Shown one piece after another: positions 27,068-35,650 of a stretch of DNA of 64,000 nt. Within the stretch, counting starts at the first letter, position 1, and every line of letters starts with the position of its first letter. A program made the position numbers and the translations under genes. The notes beneath the pieces are model-generated. The model ran no database searches. It was not told where the DNA came from and was given only the letters and a program-made list of their open reading frames with translations. Origin of the DNA: Salegentibacter sediminis (GTDB lineage: Bacteria; Bacteroidota; Bacteroidia; Flavobacteriales; Flavobacteriaceae). Location of the stretch: contig NZ_MSJR01000001.1 of assembly GCF_002078605.1 (NCBI RefSeq), forward strand, positions 744,001 through 808,000. The letters are read 5' to 3'.

Positions 27068-28057
27068 TTAAAAATCAGAAAATCCGTAAGTTTCTTTGGC
27101 GTTGGTATAGAAAATCTTATTCACCACTTTCTCAGGAAGGTCAAGGCCTTTGAACTCACCCTGAAATTCAGGCGCAGTCAAGGATTTATTTGTGGCAAAA
27201 AAGTCGTAGTGAAAATTCCACAAATGTTCAAACCGGGCTGCGATTTCATCCGCCGGGGTGTTCCCATCGTCTATTACATCGGTACCATAGATGATCCTGT
27301 CCTGGTATTTTATGCAGAAGTCACGTACAGCCTGCCAATTATCTTTTGCCTGAAGCTGCAAATGACAAACCCGTTCAGCCACATCGGTTAAGGTGTTGGG
27401 ATATTTGTCAAGCCGTGTGGCCACTTCATGAATACTCCATTCCATACTGAAAAGATGAAGACCGACATAGGTGATTCCGGGGAATTTAAGAAGCATGTTG
27501 TCTCTTGCACGCATTTGTTCCTCATAGGAAGGATATTCCTTTTGCAGGAACATATGGTATTCTGGATGATCTTTGAAATAATTCCGGTCTGAATCTACGG
27601 TCATTTCCTCTAGCGGCAACCAACAGTTTCTAGGTTCCCCCTGATGACCTATCAGCATAATATTATTTTTCTGTAGGTATTCAAAAATTGGATCAAAAAC
27701 CGGGTCATCTATCATAACAAAACTGCCATCTTCTTTGTGGTAATCAAAGCCTACATCCTTCCAGATTTTCACTCCAACAGCCCCATTACCTAATCCGCGT
27801 TTTATTTGAGCAATGGCATCCTCAACAAATTCAGGTGTTCCCCATTTTTTGAAATTAAAAGTGGTAAAGTATTTCACCCGACCGGGATATTCCTTCTGAA
27901 ATTTCAGAATTATCTTTTCTTGTTCTTCGATTTCATCAAAAAACGGGATATTAGTATTTATGGATAAAAACCCCGCATTATATTCCATCATTTTCTCCAT
28001 TTTTTCCGGGGACAGCGTGTTTAAATGTACGTGTGCGTCTATAAATTTTGGTATCAT
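27068..28057 (-). CDS. Cytoplasmic amidohydrolase (PF04909-type)
   Basis: About 330-aa metal-dependent TIM-barrel hydrolase. IPKFIDAHVHL supplies the HxH metal motif at the N-terminus. Later motifs are VGVKIWKD, MLIGHQGE, VGLHLF and YGTDVIDD. I start it at the ATG at 28057, directly before the metal motif; an in-frame ATG at 28084 adds nine residues. It has no signal peptide. It differs from NagA/AgaA deacetylases (PF01979), but it lies inside a galactosamine operon that lacks them. It could hydrolyse an amide or a lactone; the substrate is unknown. Confidence 0.8.
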   Translation of the reverse strand: MIPKFIDAHVHLNTLSPEKMEKMMEYNAGFLSINTNIPFFDEIEEQEKIILKFQKEYPGRVKYFTTFNFKKWGTPEFVEDAIAQIKRGLGNGAVGVKIWKDVGFDYHKEDGSFVMIDDPVFDPIFEYLQKNNIMLIGHQGEPRNCWLPLEEMTVDSDRNYFKDHPEYHMFLQKEYPSYEEQMRARDNMLLKFPGITYVGLHLFSMEWSIHEVATRLDKYPNTLTDVAERVCHLQLQAKDNWQAVRDFCIKYQDRIIYGTDVIDDGNTPADEIAARFEHLWNFHYDFFATNKSLTAPEFQGEFKGLDLPEKVVNKIFYTNAKETYGFSDF

Positions 28058-28165
28058 ATGGATTTCTTTTAAATTTTCATTCACCGATTAAACTTTTAAA
28101 GGCTATTACTTTACCTGACTAGCCTTGTCAAAAGAGGATTAGGGACCTTTATATTCAAATTATTT

Positions 28166-28990
28166 TCAGGTATTATTTTTTATGGTCTCCAATTTCCCTT
28201 TAACCAGTTTGGTAATTTCACCGGTTGCTACGGGGAATACCTTTCGTAAATCTATTTCTTCATTATTTCGTAATTGGAATTGCAGGGTTTTCATAAAAAT
28301 ATTCTTTATCTCGGTAGCAAGATTTACTTTGCAAATTCCTCTGGAAATTGCCGCCTGCAATTGTGAGGCTGGAACTCCAGATCCGCCATGCAATACCAAG
28401 CCCACAGGAGTGGCTTCAGCGATTCTCTCAAGTAAACCCAATTGTAATTCAGGTTCTTTTTTATAAAATCCGTGAGCTGTACCAATAGCTACCGCCAAGG
28501 CGTCAATTCCTGTTTCCTCCACAAATTGCTTTGCCTCTTCAGGCTGGGTAAAAACCTTATCGTCATGCGATTGCCCTAACTTGGCCACATATCCTAATTC
28601 AGCTTCCACGTGGGCACCGTATTTCTTAGCACGCGCCACGACCTCTTTTGTGATTTTTATATTTTCCTCAAAAGCTAGTTCACTACCGTCTATCATCACT
28701 GAATCGAAACCAGCATCCAGACAGCGTTGCGCCAGTTCCACAGATCCGCCGTGATCTAAATGGATCCAACCTTCCACACCAAATTGTTTTAATCCTGTTC
28801 GGCCTAAATTAACAGCAGTTTCTAAACCCATATAATCTATAGAGCTTTCTGTAAGTTGTAAGATTAAAGGTTCGTTCATTTCTGAAGCGGCACCCAGCAC
28901 ACCGTGCAGGGTCTCCAGGTTATAAAAATTAGTAGCCAGAATTCCACGGCCTTCACTTCGTAATTGGTGTAATTTTTCTTTTAACTTCAT
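28166..28990 (-). CDS. Class II bisphosphate aldolase (tagatose-1,6-bisphosphate aldolase-like)
   Basis: 274-aa zinc aldolase. Motifs include ILATNFYNLETL, GWIHLDHGGS (Asp-His zinc/acid site), VEAELGYVAK, IGTAHGFYK, VLHGGSGVP and CKVNLATEIK. These match GatY/KbaY/Fba class II aldolases, which cleave tagatose- or fructose-1,6-bisphosphate to DHAP and glyceraldehyde 3-phosphate. Context with AgaS and a LacC-like kinase favours tagatose bisphosphate. Its ATG overlaps the stop of the upstream PfkB kinase (TAATG). Confidence 0.88.
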   Translation of the reverse strand: MKLKEKLHQLRSEGRGILATNFYNLETLHGVLGAASEMNEPLILQLTESSIDYMGLETAVNLGRTGLKQFGVEGWIHLDHGGSVELAQRCLDAGFDSVMIDGSELAFEENIKITKEVVARAKKYGAHVEAELGYVAKLGQSHDDKVFTQPEEAKQFVEETGIDALAVAIGTAHGFYKKEPELQLGLLERIAEATPVGLVLHGGSGVPASQLQAAISRGICKVNLATEIKNIFMKTLQFQLRNNEEIDLRKVFPVATGEITKLVKGKLETIKNNT

Positions 28991-29934
28991 TATAGTTTAT
29001 TATTCTTGATTTCTTGAATTTTTATTTCAATTTCCTTAGCATCACCAAATGCTCCAGTTCCTCCTGCAGCCGTAGTATTTAATGACCCGGTAAGGTTCGC
29101 AAAATCCAGGCATTCCTTTAATGTCGCCCCTTCCAGGAATTTTTTGAGGAACCCGGCATTAAAAGAGTCGCCTGCGCCGATAGCATCTTTGTAAGCTTTA
29201 TTTAAATAAGGTTTGATCAAGATATCTTCCGAGTCTGTTACAACACGTCCACCTTTATCTCCTAATTTTAAAGCAAGAGTATTACTATAGTTTTTTATTA
29301 CTTGAATTGCATCTTCAAGGTTATTCTTTCCGCTAAGCTTCAAAAGTTCATTTTCGTTTGGAAGAAAAATATCTACAAATGGCAAACAATTTTTATAATC
29401 AAAATCCCAATTGTTGTCGGGATCCACCTGTAAATCCAGAGAAGTGCTAAGCCCGGCTTCCTTTGCTTTTTTAAATAGGTTCACGATGTTTGGCTGCATG
29501 CCCGGTTGGAGAAAATAACTTGAAAAATGCAGATGATCGAATTCAGTAATGTTCTTCCAAGGAATATGATTGATAGTTAATTCATTCATCGCTCCACAAA
29601 AAGTCACATTGGCCCGGTCCTGGTCGTAATTCATTACGACAGTAATCCCGGTTTTATGCTTTTTGGAGAGACTAACGAACCGAGGGTCAACATTTTTATT
29701 TTGCAATTCTTTTAGAATATACTCTCCAAAATTATCTTCCCCTAATAGCCCACAAAAAGAGGTTGAAATTCCTAAGGCCGATATATTGGAAGCTAAAATT
29801 GCTGAAGAGCTACCTAAGGTGAAATCCATATTTTCGGCCAGTTTTTCTGCGCCAATTTCCGGGAAGCCATGAATATCATTTAAAATCAGATCGATATTTA
29901 ATTCACCCACAACAAGGATTTTTTTATTACTCAT
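28990..29934 (-). CDS. PfkB-family sugar kinase (ribokinase-like)
   Basis: 314-aa ribokinase-fold kinase. It begins ILVVGELNIDLIL and has an FTLGSSSAILASNISALG substrate region, NENELLKLSG, and the catalytic motif AIGAGDSFNAGFLKKF near residue 255 with the active-site Asp. It is translationally coupled on both sides. One kinase of this operon must make the 6-phosphate of the imported sugar and the other phosphorylates tagatose 6-phosphate. This ribokinase-like one is the better candidate for the free sugar (GalN or GalNAc), by inference. Confidence 0.86.
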   Translation of the reverse strand: MSNKKILVVGELNIDLILNDIHGFPEIGAEKLAENMDFTLGSSSAILASNISALGISTSFCGLLGEDNFGEYILKELQNKNVDPRFVSLSKKHKTGITVVMNYDQDRANVTFCGAMNELTINHIPWKNITEFDHLHFSSYFLQPGMQPNIVNLFKKAKEAGLSTSLDLQVDPDNNWDFDYKNCLPFVDIFLPNENELLKLSGKNNLEDAIQVIKNYSNTLALKLGDKGGRVVTDSEDILIKPYLNKAYKDAIGAGDSFNAGFLKKFLEGATLKECLDFANLTGSLNTTAAGGTGAFGDAKEIEIKIQEIKNNKL

Positions 29935-30850
29935 AAGTTTCTATTTGAACTTGTTTCAACATTTTTTCTACATCTTGCTTTTTTAACATTCCCAATTCTT
30001 TGTTTAAGCAATTAGCTGTTCCACAGGCAACGCCCCAGGTGGCAATCTCTGATAGTTTAAGCTTCTGGTTTAAAGCAAGGGCAATTCCAGCAGTTAAACA
30101 GTCACCACTACCAACCGTACTTATAACTTGGCTGGGTGGAAGGCTGATTTTAGCTTTGATAATTTCATCCCTATAGGCGAGTTCAAGCCCTTCAGCCCCT
30201 TTGGTTAAAACTATAAATTGAACTTTATCACCAAGAAATTCTCGAAGAGTTCTTATATCGGTTGCACCGCAAATCGTTTTGGCTTCGTGATGATTAAGGT
30301 GAATTCCGAAGAATCCTTCCTTTAAAGCGTTTTGCAATTGAATTCCAGTACAATCCAAAATTACTTTTTTATGATACTTCTTTGCTATCTCAATAAGCTG
30401 TGCATAGCCATCATTAGGGGATTCTGCCGGCCAGGATCCCGACATACAGATAAATTCAGCCTTGGTAACCTCTCTGTTGAATAGGGTAATAAATTCTTCG
30501 AAGTGTGAATGATTAATTTTCGGGCCTGGTTCCAGTAATTCGGTATGGTGCAATTTCGTATTTTCTGAGATAAACGTATAGCATTTACGGTTGTTTCCTC
30601 TTATATTCACACCATCTATTTCTACCTTCTTAGTCTTACATTCCTGAATAATCCAATCACCACTTCCTCCGGCCCAAAATCCGAGAAGTTTAGACGAAAA
30701 ACCTAACTCAGCAATAGCAAGAGCCACGTGTACACCTTTTCCTCCCGGATAATCCTCTAAAGCAGAGATTCTATTAACCTCTCCAAGTTTAAAATCAGGA
30801 ATCCGGGCATATGAATCGATAGAAGGATTGGGACAAAGATTAAGGATCAT
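29927..30850 (-). CDS. PfkB-family hexose-phosphate kinase (LacC/FruK-like)
   Basis: 307-aa kinase of the 1-phosphofructokinase/tagatose-6-phosphate kinase group. Motifs are LCPNPSIDSYARIPDF, EDYPGGKGVHVALAIAELG, CMSGSWP and VGSGDCLTAGIALAL with the catalytic Asp. The group normally phosphorylates fructose 1-P or tagatose 6-P to the bisphosphate. With the adjacent class II aldolase this is probably tagatose-6-phosphate kinase. It overlaps both neighbours (8 and 4 bases), typical of an operon. Confidence 0.87.
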   Translation of the reverse strand: MILNLCPNPSIDSYARIPDFKLGEVNRISALEDYPGGKGVHVALAIAELGFSSKLLGFWAGGSGDWIIQECKTKKVEIDGVNIRGNNRKCYTFISENTKLHHTELLEPGPKINHSHFEEFITLFNREVTKAEFICMSGSWPAESPNDGYAQLIEIAKKYHKKVILDCTGIQLQNALKEGFFGIHLNHHEAKTICGATDIRTLREFLGDKVQFIVLTKGAEGLELAYRDEIIKAKISLPPSQVISTVGSGDCLTAGIALALNQKLKLSEIATWGVACGTANCLNKELGMLKKQDVEKMLKQVQIETYE

Positions 30851-31992
30851 TTTTTTTGCTTTTCAGGATAATCGTAAATTTTCACACCCTGTACTACACG
30901 GCTTATTGCTCCGGAAACTGAAGGGTTGTCTGGGTTCAGTCCTAATTGCAGTGATTTATAGTATCCTAAAATCTGCCCAATGATAGTAGCTGGAATGATA
31001 TTGAAATCTTGGTTTTTGTCCAGTTCTAAATCAATATTTAAATAAGAATTAATATCCGAATCAGCTTTCCGACCAACACTGAAAGTTAATAAATTTCTGG
31101 GATCCCGGGCTATGGAGATTGCCAGATCGCGCTCATAACGATATACATGATCTTGAGAAGAGAACAGATAAACGACTAGCGTTTTCTCATTGGTTACTGC
31201 GCGGGGGCCGTGTCGAAAACCTAAGAAAGAATCGTGTTTACAAATAATCTTGCCATCTGTTAATTCTTGAAGTTTTAAGTGGCATTCCCGAGCTATGCCA
31301 AGCATGGGGCCGGAACCTAAAAACACTACTCGTTCGAATTCTAATTGGGTTAGCTTTTTGAGTTGTGTATAATTGCTTAGCAAATAGTTAGCTTGAATAA
31401 TTATTTTATCAACCTGCTTTTTCAAAGTAAAAACATTCTTTTTGCTGCTTGCCAAGAGGACACTTAATAACATAGAAGTAAAGCTTCCGGTCATAGCAAG
31501 ACTTTTATCATTTGCTTTTTCCGGGAGCAATATTGCTAAAGCAGTTTTGGTATTCGCACGGGTATAAGTGAATAGTTCCCCCTCTTTATTGCAGGTTATT
31601 ATCAAATGATAAATGTTCTTGCAAAATTTATCGGCAAGCTTTACGGTTTCAATACTTTCAGGACTATTACCAGAACGGGCGAAAGAAACCAAAAGAACAG
31701 GACTACTATTTATTGGAAAAAATAATTCGGGATGTGTTACCAAATCAGTAGTTGCAATTGCTCGTGTTAAACATCCGGTGTTCTTTTGCACTAATCCTTG
31801 AGCGGCCTCTCCTACAAATGCAGAAGAACCGGCACCTGTCAAAATAATTTGTAAATTTTCTTTTTCATATAAAGGAGTGAGAAAGCGCTTAATTCCTTCT
31901 TCTTCTGCCTTTATTTGATTAAAAACCTCCTGCCAAAGCTTAGGTTGGCCTTCAATCTCAGTTCTTGTATGATTAAGTTCAGTATTTATCAT
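30847..31992 (-). CDS. agaS: SIS-domain galactosamine-6-phosphate isomerase/deaminase (AgaS-like)
   Basis: 381-aa protein with two SIS domains. The first has IILTGAGSSAFVGEAAQGLV and LVSFARSGNSPESIE; the second has VFLGSGPMLGIARECHLKLQEL and the DSFLGFRHGPRA motif of AgaS proteins. AgaS converts galactosamine 6-phosphate to tagatose 6-phosphate with release of ammonia. It is the first gene of the minus-strand operon, so its upstream region (31993-32100) holds the operon promoter and two copies of the candidate operator. Confidence 0.9.
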   Translation of the reverse strand: MINTELNHTRTEIEGQPKLWQEVFNQIKAEEEGIKRFLTPLYEKENLQIILTGAGSSAFVGEAAQGLVQKNTGCLTRAIATTDLVTHPELFFPINSSPVLLVSFARSGNSPESIETVKLADKFCKNIYHLIITCNKEGELFTYTRANTKTALAILLPEKANDKSLAMTGSFTSMLLSVLLASSKKNVFTLKKQVDKIIIQANYLLSNYTQLKKLTQLEFERVVFLGSGPMLGIARECHLKLQELTDGKIICKHDSFLGFRHGPRAVTNEKTLVVYLFSSQDHVYRYERDLAISIARDPRNLLTFSVGRKADSDINSYLNIDLELDKNQDFNIIPATIIGQILGYYKSLQLGLNPDNPSVSGAISRVVQGVKIYDYPEKQKK

Positions 31993-32017
31993 TTATAATT
32001 GGTGTGAGAATAAAATT

Positions 32018-32062
32018 TTTCATTTAAAAAAAATAACTCGTTAAAAGTTTCATTTAAAATGA
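32018..32062. promoter_or_regulatory. Two TTTCATTTAAAA motifs in the agaS/susC divergent region
   Basis: TTTCATTTAAAA occurs at 32018-32029 and exactly 30 bp later at 32048-32059. The second copy is part of the palindrome TCATTTAAAATGA (32050-32062). Both differ from the 25585 and 48775 motif only at the central CG (to TA). AAACGAAA (32084-32091) is a further TTTCGTTT-type half-site on the other strand. Confidence 0.45.
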
Positions 32063-32326
32063 TAAATACAAATAAACAAAATAAAACGAAATAAAAAAAG
32101 CTAAATAATGTAATTTTTTATTCGGTTTTTTAAAATAAGCAATCCATTCTTAGGGTAGGGATACAATTTCTGGAGTTGTCTCAGCTATTATTTGATATAA
32201 CCTGTGAATGCAGTGTAATCAAGGCATTGTATTAGTATCTAATACACTTTAGGAGTAAAAGATTTCTTTTTAAGAGCACTTCTCTCAAAAAATAAAGTAA
32301 TAAATTGAAAATTATTGTCTAAAACT

Positions 32327-32356
32327 TTTGTTAATATCATTAAAGTTTTATCTTAG
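32327..32356 (+). promoter_or_regulatory. Bacteroidota-type promoter before susC
   Basis: TTTG (32327-32330), an 18-bp spacer and TATCTTAG (32349-32356) match the TTTG-N17-23-TAnnTTTG promoter of this phylum with one mismatch. It lies about 120 bp before the ATG. Confidence 0.5.
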
Positions 32357-32380
32357 CAACAAGAATTGAAGATTTTTTTT

Positions 32381-32395
32381 GTTCTTTCGAAGAAT
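32381..32395. promoter_or_regulatory. TTCTTTCGAAGAA inverted repeat, candidate operator
   Basis: An inverted repeat about 25 bp after the susC promoter. Its reverse complement shares the 10-mer TTCGAAAGAA with the dyad at 25584-25601. Confidence 0.4.
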
Positions 32396-32475
32396 AAAAT
32401 CAACTTTTTTATTTTTTTTACAAACTAAATCGATTTCGAATAAATAATTATAATCTATTAAATAACAATATCGAA

Positions 32476-35400
32476 ATGAAAAACATTCTACTACTAATGT
32501 GTTTTGTTTTACTTTCTCAAGTAAGCAGTTTTGCACAAGATTCTAACATTGACGTGAGTGGTGTGGTGACCGATGAGAATTCTGGGTTGCCTATACCAAC
32601 CGTAAATGTTGTCGAAAAAGGCACGTCGAACGGTGTAATGACAGATTTTGATGGAAATTTTAATATTAATGTTGCGGAAGACGCAGTTCTAGTTTTTTCT
32701 TTTATGGGTTATTCCACAAAAGAAGTGAGCGTGCAAGGACGGGACTATATTGAAGTTACTATGAAAGAAGAAGCTTCAGCCTTAAATGAAGTAGTTTTAA
32801 TTGGATATGGTACGCAGAAGAAGAAAAATCTCACTGGTGCTATCTCTTCTATTGAAACTGAGGATATTGTGTTGACTGGCGGGGCGGATATAGGGAATAT
32901 GATCAAAGGAAAGGCTGCTGGATTGAATATTCAGCAGAACAGTGCTCAACCTGGTGGTGGTTTAGATATTACGATTAGAGGAGCTGGTTCGATAAATGCT
33001 AGTAATGACCCCTTAATCGTAGTGGATGGTTTTCCGATTACAGATTTGGAGCAACCTGATACAGGAGGGAGATATGACGCGGGCACACAGAGTATTTTAA
33101 ATTCCTTCAATCCCAGTGATATTGAATCCATAGAGGTTCTAAAAGATGCGAGTGCTACTTCAATTTATGGGTCAAGAGCGGCCAATGGAGTAATTTTAAT
33201 CACTACCAAGAGAGGTGCAGAGGGTAGACCTACAGTTCAGTATTCTGTTTCTTCTTCTTTTCAACCTTATAATAGTCCCTTTGATGTTTTACCATTAAAT
33301 GAATGGATGGAAGTGAGGAATGAAGCAGCCTGGGAACATTGGTTATTCACCAATAATGTATCTCCCTGGGGCGAGCGTTCTTTGGAGGAGGCGGAATCGA
33401 ATCCTGTTGCAGGTCAATACCAGCAACTCTATACTCAAAACGCTATTAATAATGTAGGTAAAGGAACTGATTGGGTTGATTTGGTGACTAGGGATGGAAT
33501 GATAAAACAACATAACATTTCTCTTTCTGGTGGAAGTGATTCTTTTAAATATAGGCTTTCTGGAAATTATTTCGATCAGGAAGGTGTTGTGAAAAACTCT
33601 GCATTAACCAGATATACAATAAGGGGTAATTTGGACCAGACTTTTAATGAATATCTGAAGCTTGGTTTTAATATTTCAACCAGCCGTATAGACAATGAAA
33701 ATAGTTCTCTGGGAGGTGGAATGTGGGAGAATTCGGGAGTCATCAGAGCTGCTATGCAGCAAGGACCTCATATTCAGGCTATTGATGAGGATGGGAATTA
33801 CCCAATAAATCCACAATTGTCTCAGCAACCTAATCCATACTCCTTACTTACAATTACTGATAGGGGAAGGATAGAGAGGACTATGATTAATTCATTTTTG
33901 GACATAACACCTGTAGATGGATTGTTGGTAAGATTAAAAGCAGGTTTGGATAGAGGAATAACTGACAGATGGAGTTATATTCCTAAAACAACTCTCCATG
34001 GAGCTTTGGAAGATGGAAGAGCTAGTATATCAGAGATAGATAATAATCATTATCTTCTTGAAGCTACTGCTAACTACAACCGGGAGATAGGAGATGGACA
34101 TAATTTTGATCTTTTGGTTGGTGTTTCGGAAGAGCACTTTGAAGACGCTTCTAATAGTAGTGGGAATACAGGATTTATTACTGATGCTTTTCTATGGAAC
34201 AATTTAAACGCGGGTACCGGCACAAGAAGTGTTAGTTCTTACGGGCAGGAAAGAATGATAGCTTCCTATTTTAGTCGTTTGAATTATAATTTTAAAGAAA
34301 GGTATCTAATTACTTTTACTGTTCGTACAGATGGTTCAAGTGTGTTTGCGGAAAACAATAAATGGGCTACTTTCCCTTCTGGGGCTTTCGCCTGGAATAT
34401 CGCGGAAGAACCTTTCCTTGAAGATATTGATGAGGTTGTGTCACACTTGAAATTAAGGTTTAGTTATGGAGAAACAGGGAATGCTTCAATTGGAAGTAAT
34501 GCCTTTGCCGCTTATTCGGCTTATCCAGCATATCTTTCAGGAGAGGATGTGAGAAATATAGGTGTTTCCCTTGCCAGGCTCGAAAATCCTGATCTAAAAT
34601 GGGAGACTACTACCGAAGCAAACTTTGGAATCGATTTTGGGTTCTTTGAAAACCGGATCAATGGTTCGGTAGAAGTTTATCACAGGATAATATCTGATCT
34701 CTTAGCCACAAAACCATTAAACTCTTATCATGAGATTAACACAGTTATTGCAAATATTGGTGAGACAGAAAGCAAAGGTCTTGAAATAACCGTTAACACT
34801 CATAATATTAAAAGTCTGGACTTCCAATGGAAAAGCACCTTTACCTTTGGGAGCTTTAAGGATAATTGGAGGGAAAGAGCAGATGATTGGAAGCCGGCAG
34901 TTTATCAAAACGAGGACGATCCGATCAGGGCCATCTATAGTAGAATCTCTGACGGGATTATGCAGGAGGGAGAGGAAGTTCCAGCGCAACCAAATCTTCA
35001 ACCCGGAATGATAAAGATTGTTGATTTTAATGGATTTGTACGTGATGATGCAGGAAACCCTGTTGTTGACGAAAATGGTCGCTTTCTGAGAACAGGTGCG
35101 CCTGATGGAATGATCGATGAAGCAGACACGAAATTAATAGGCACTTCGGATCCAGATTTCGTAATAGGTTTCTCCAATGTTTTAAACTATAAAAACTTTG
35201 ATTTTAAATTTGACTTCAATGGAATGTTCGGACGCAAAATGGCTGATCCAAATTACACTGCCTATGGAGTTAGCGCTGAGCCGATTTATACTTATGGGTA
35301 CAACGCTTTAAGGACAGTCAAAGATCGTTGGACACCTAATAATCCATCTACTACACAACCCAGCTCTTACTATGGCTGGTCGGAGTATGGATCTGGAGAC

Positions 35401-35628
35401 TTCTTTTTGGAAGATGCATGGTTTATTCGATTGCAAAATGTTTCCTTGGGATATGACTTGCCACAAACCTGGTTTGGAGGTGTTTTTGAGCAGGCTCGTA
35501 TACATGTTGACGGACAGAATTTATTCGTGATTACCCCTTATGGCGGGATTGATCCTGAAACTGATTCCTATACTGCGGCATATCCAAACGTCCGAACCTT
35601 TACCTTAGGAGCGAACATTACATTTTAG
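32476..35628 (+). CDS. SusC-family TonB-dependent outer membrane receptor
   Basis: 1050-aa importer of the SusC/RagA type. A signal peptide (1-20, ending SSFAQ) is followed by a carboxypeptidase-regulatory-like domain (about 25-105). A TonB-box-like stretch NEVVLIGYG (about 108-116) precedes the plug, which has DPLIVVDGFPI and SATSIYGSRAANGVILITTKRG. The C-terminal beta-barrel ends TLGANITF. It should take up oligosaccharides together with the SusD-like lid encoded 22 bases downstream. No extended N-terminal signalling domain is seen, so control probably rests with the DeoR regulator. Confidence 0.95.
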   Translation: MKNILLLMCFVLLSQVSSFAQDSNIDVSGVVTDENSGLPIPTVNVVEKGTSNGVMTDFDGNFNINVAEDAVLVFSFMGYSTKEVSVQGRDYIEVTMKEEASALNEVVLIGYGTQKKKNLTGAISSIETEDIVLTGGADIGNMIKGKAAGLNIQQNSAQPGGGLDITIRGAGSINASNDPLIVVDGFPITDLEQPDTGGRYDAGTQSILNSFNPSDIESIEVLKDASATSIYGSRAANGVILITTKRGAEGRPTVQYSVSSSFQPYNSPFDVLPLNEWMEVRNEAAWEHWLFTNNVSPWGERSLEEAESNPVAGQYQQLYTQNAINNVGKGTDWVDLVTRDGMIKQHNISLSGGSDSFKYRLSGNYFDQEGVVKNSALTRYTIRGNLDQTFNEYLKLGFNISTSRIDNENSSLGGGMWENSGVIRAAMQQGPHIQAIDEDGNYPINPQLSQQPNPYSLLTITDRGRIERTMINSFLDITPVDGLLVRLKAGLDRGITDRWSYIPKTTLHGALEDGRASISEIDNNHYLLEATANYNREIGDGHNFDLLVGVSEEHFEDASNSSGNTGFITDAFLWNNLNAGTGTRSVSSYGQERMIASYFSRLNYNFKERYLITFTVRTDGSSVFAENNKWATFPSGAFAWNIAEEPFLEDIDEVVSHLKLRFSYGETGNASIGSNAFAAYSAYPAYLSGEDVRNIGVSLARLENPDLKWETTTEANFGIDFGFFENRINGSVEVYHRIISDLLATKPLNSYHEINTVIANIGETESKGLEITVNTHNIKSLDFQWKSTFTFGSFKDNWRERADDWKPAVYQNEDDPIRAIYSRISDGIMQEGEEVPAQPNLQPGMIKIVDFNGFVRDDAGNPVVDENGRFLRTGAPDGMIDEADTKLIGTSDPDFVIGFSNVLNYKNFDFKFDFNGMFGRKMADPNYTAYGVSAEPIYTYGYNALRTVKDRWTPNNPSTTQPSSYYGWSEYGSGDFFLEDAWFIRLQNVSLGYDLPQTWFGGVFEQARIHVDGQNLFVITPYGGIDPETDSYTAAYPNVRTFTLGANITF

Positions 35629-35650
35629 GTTAAAATAAAAATTTCGAGTT

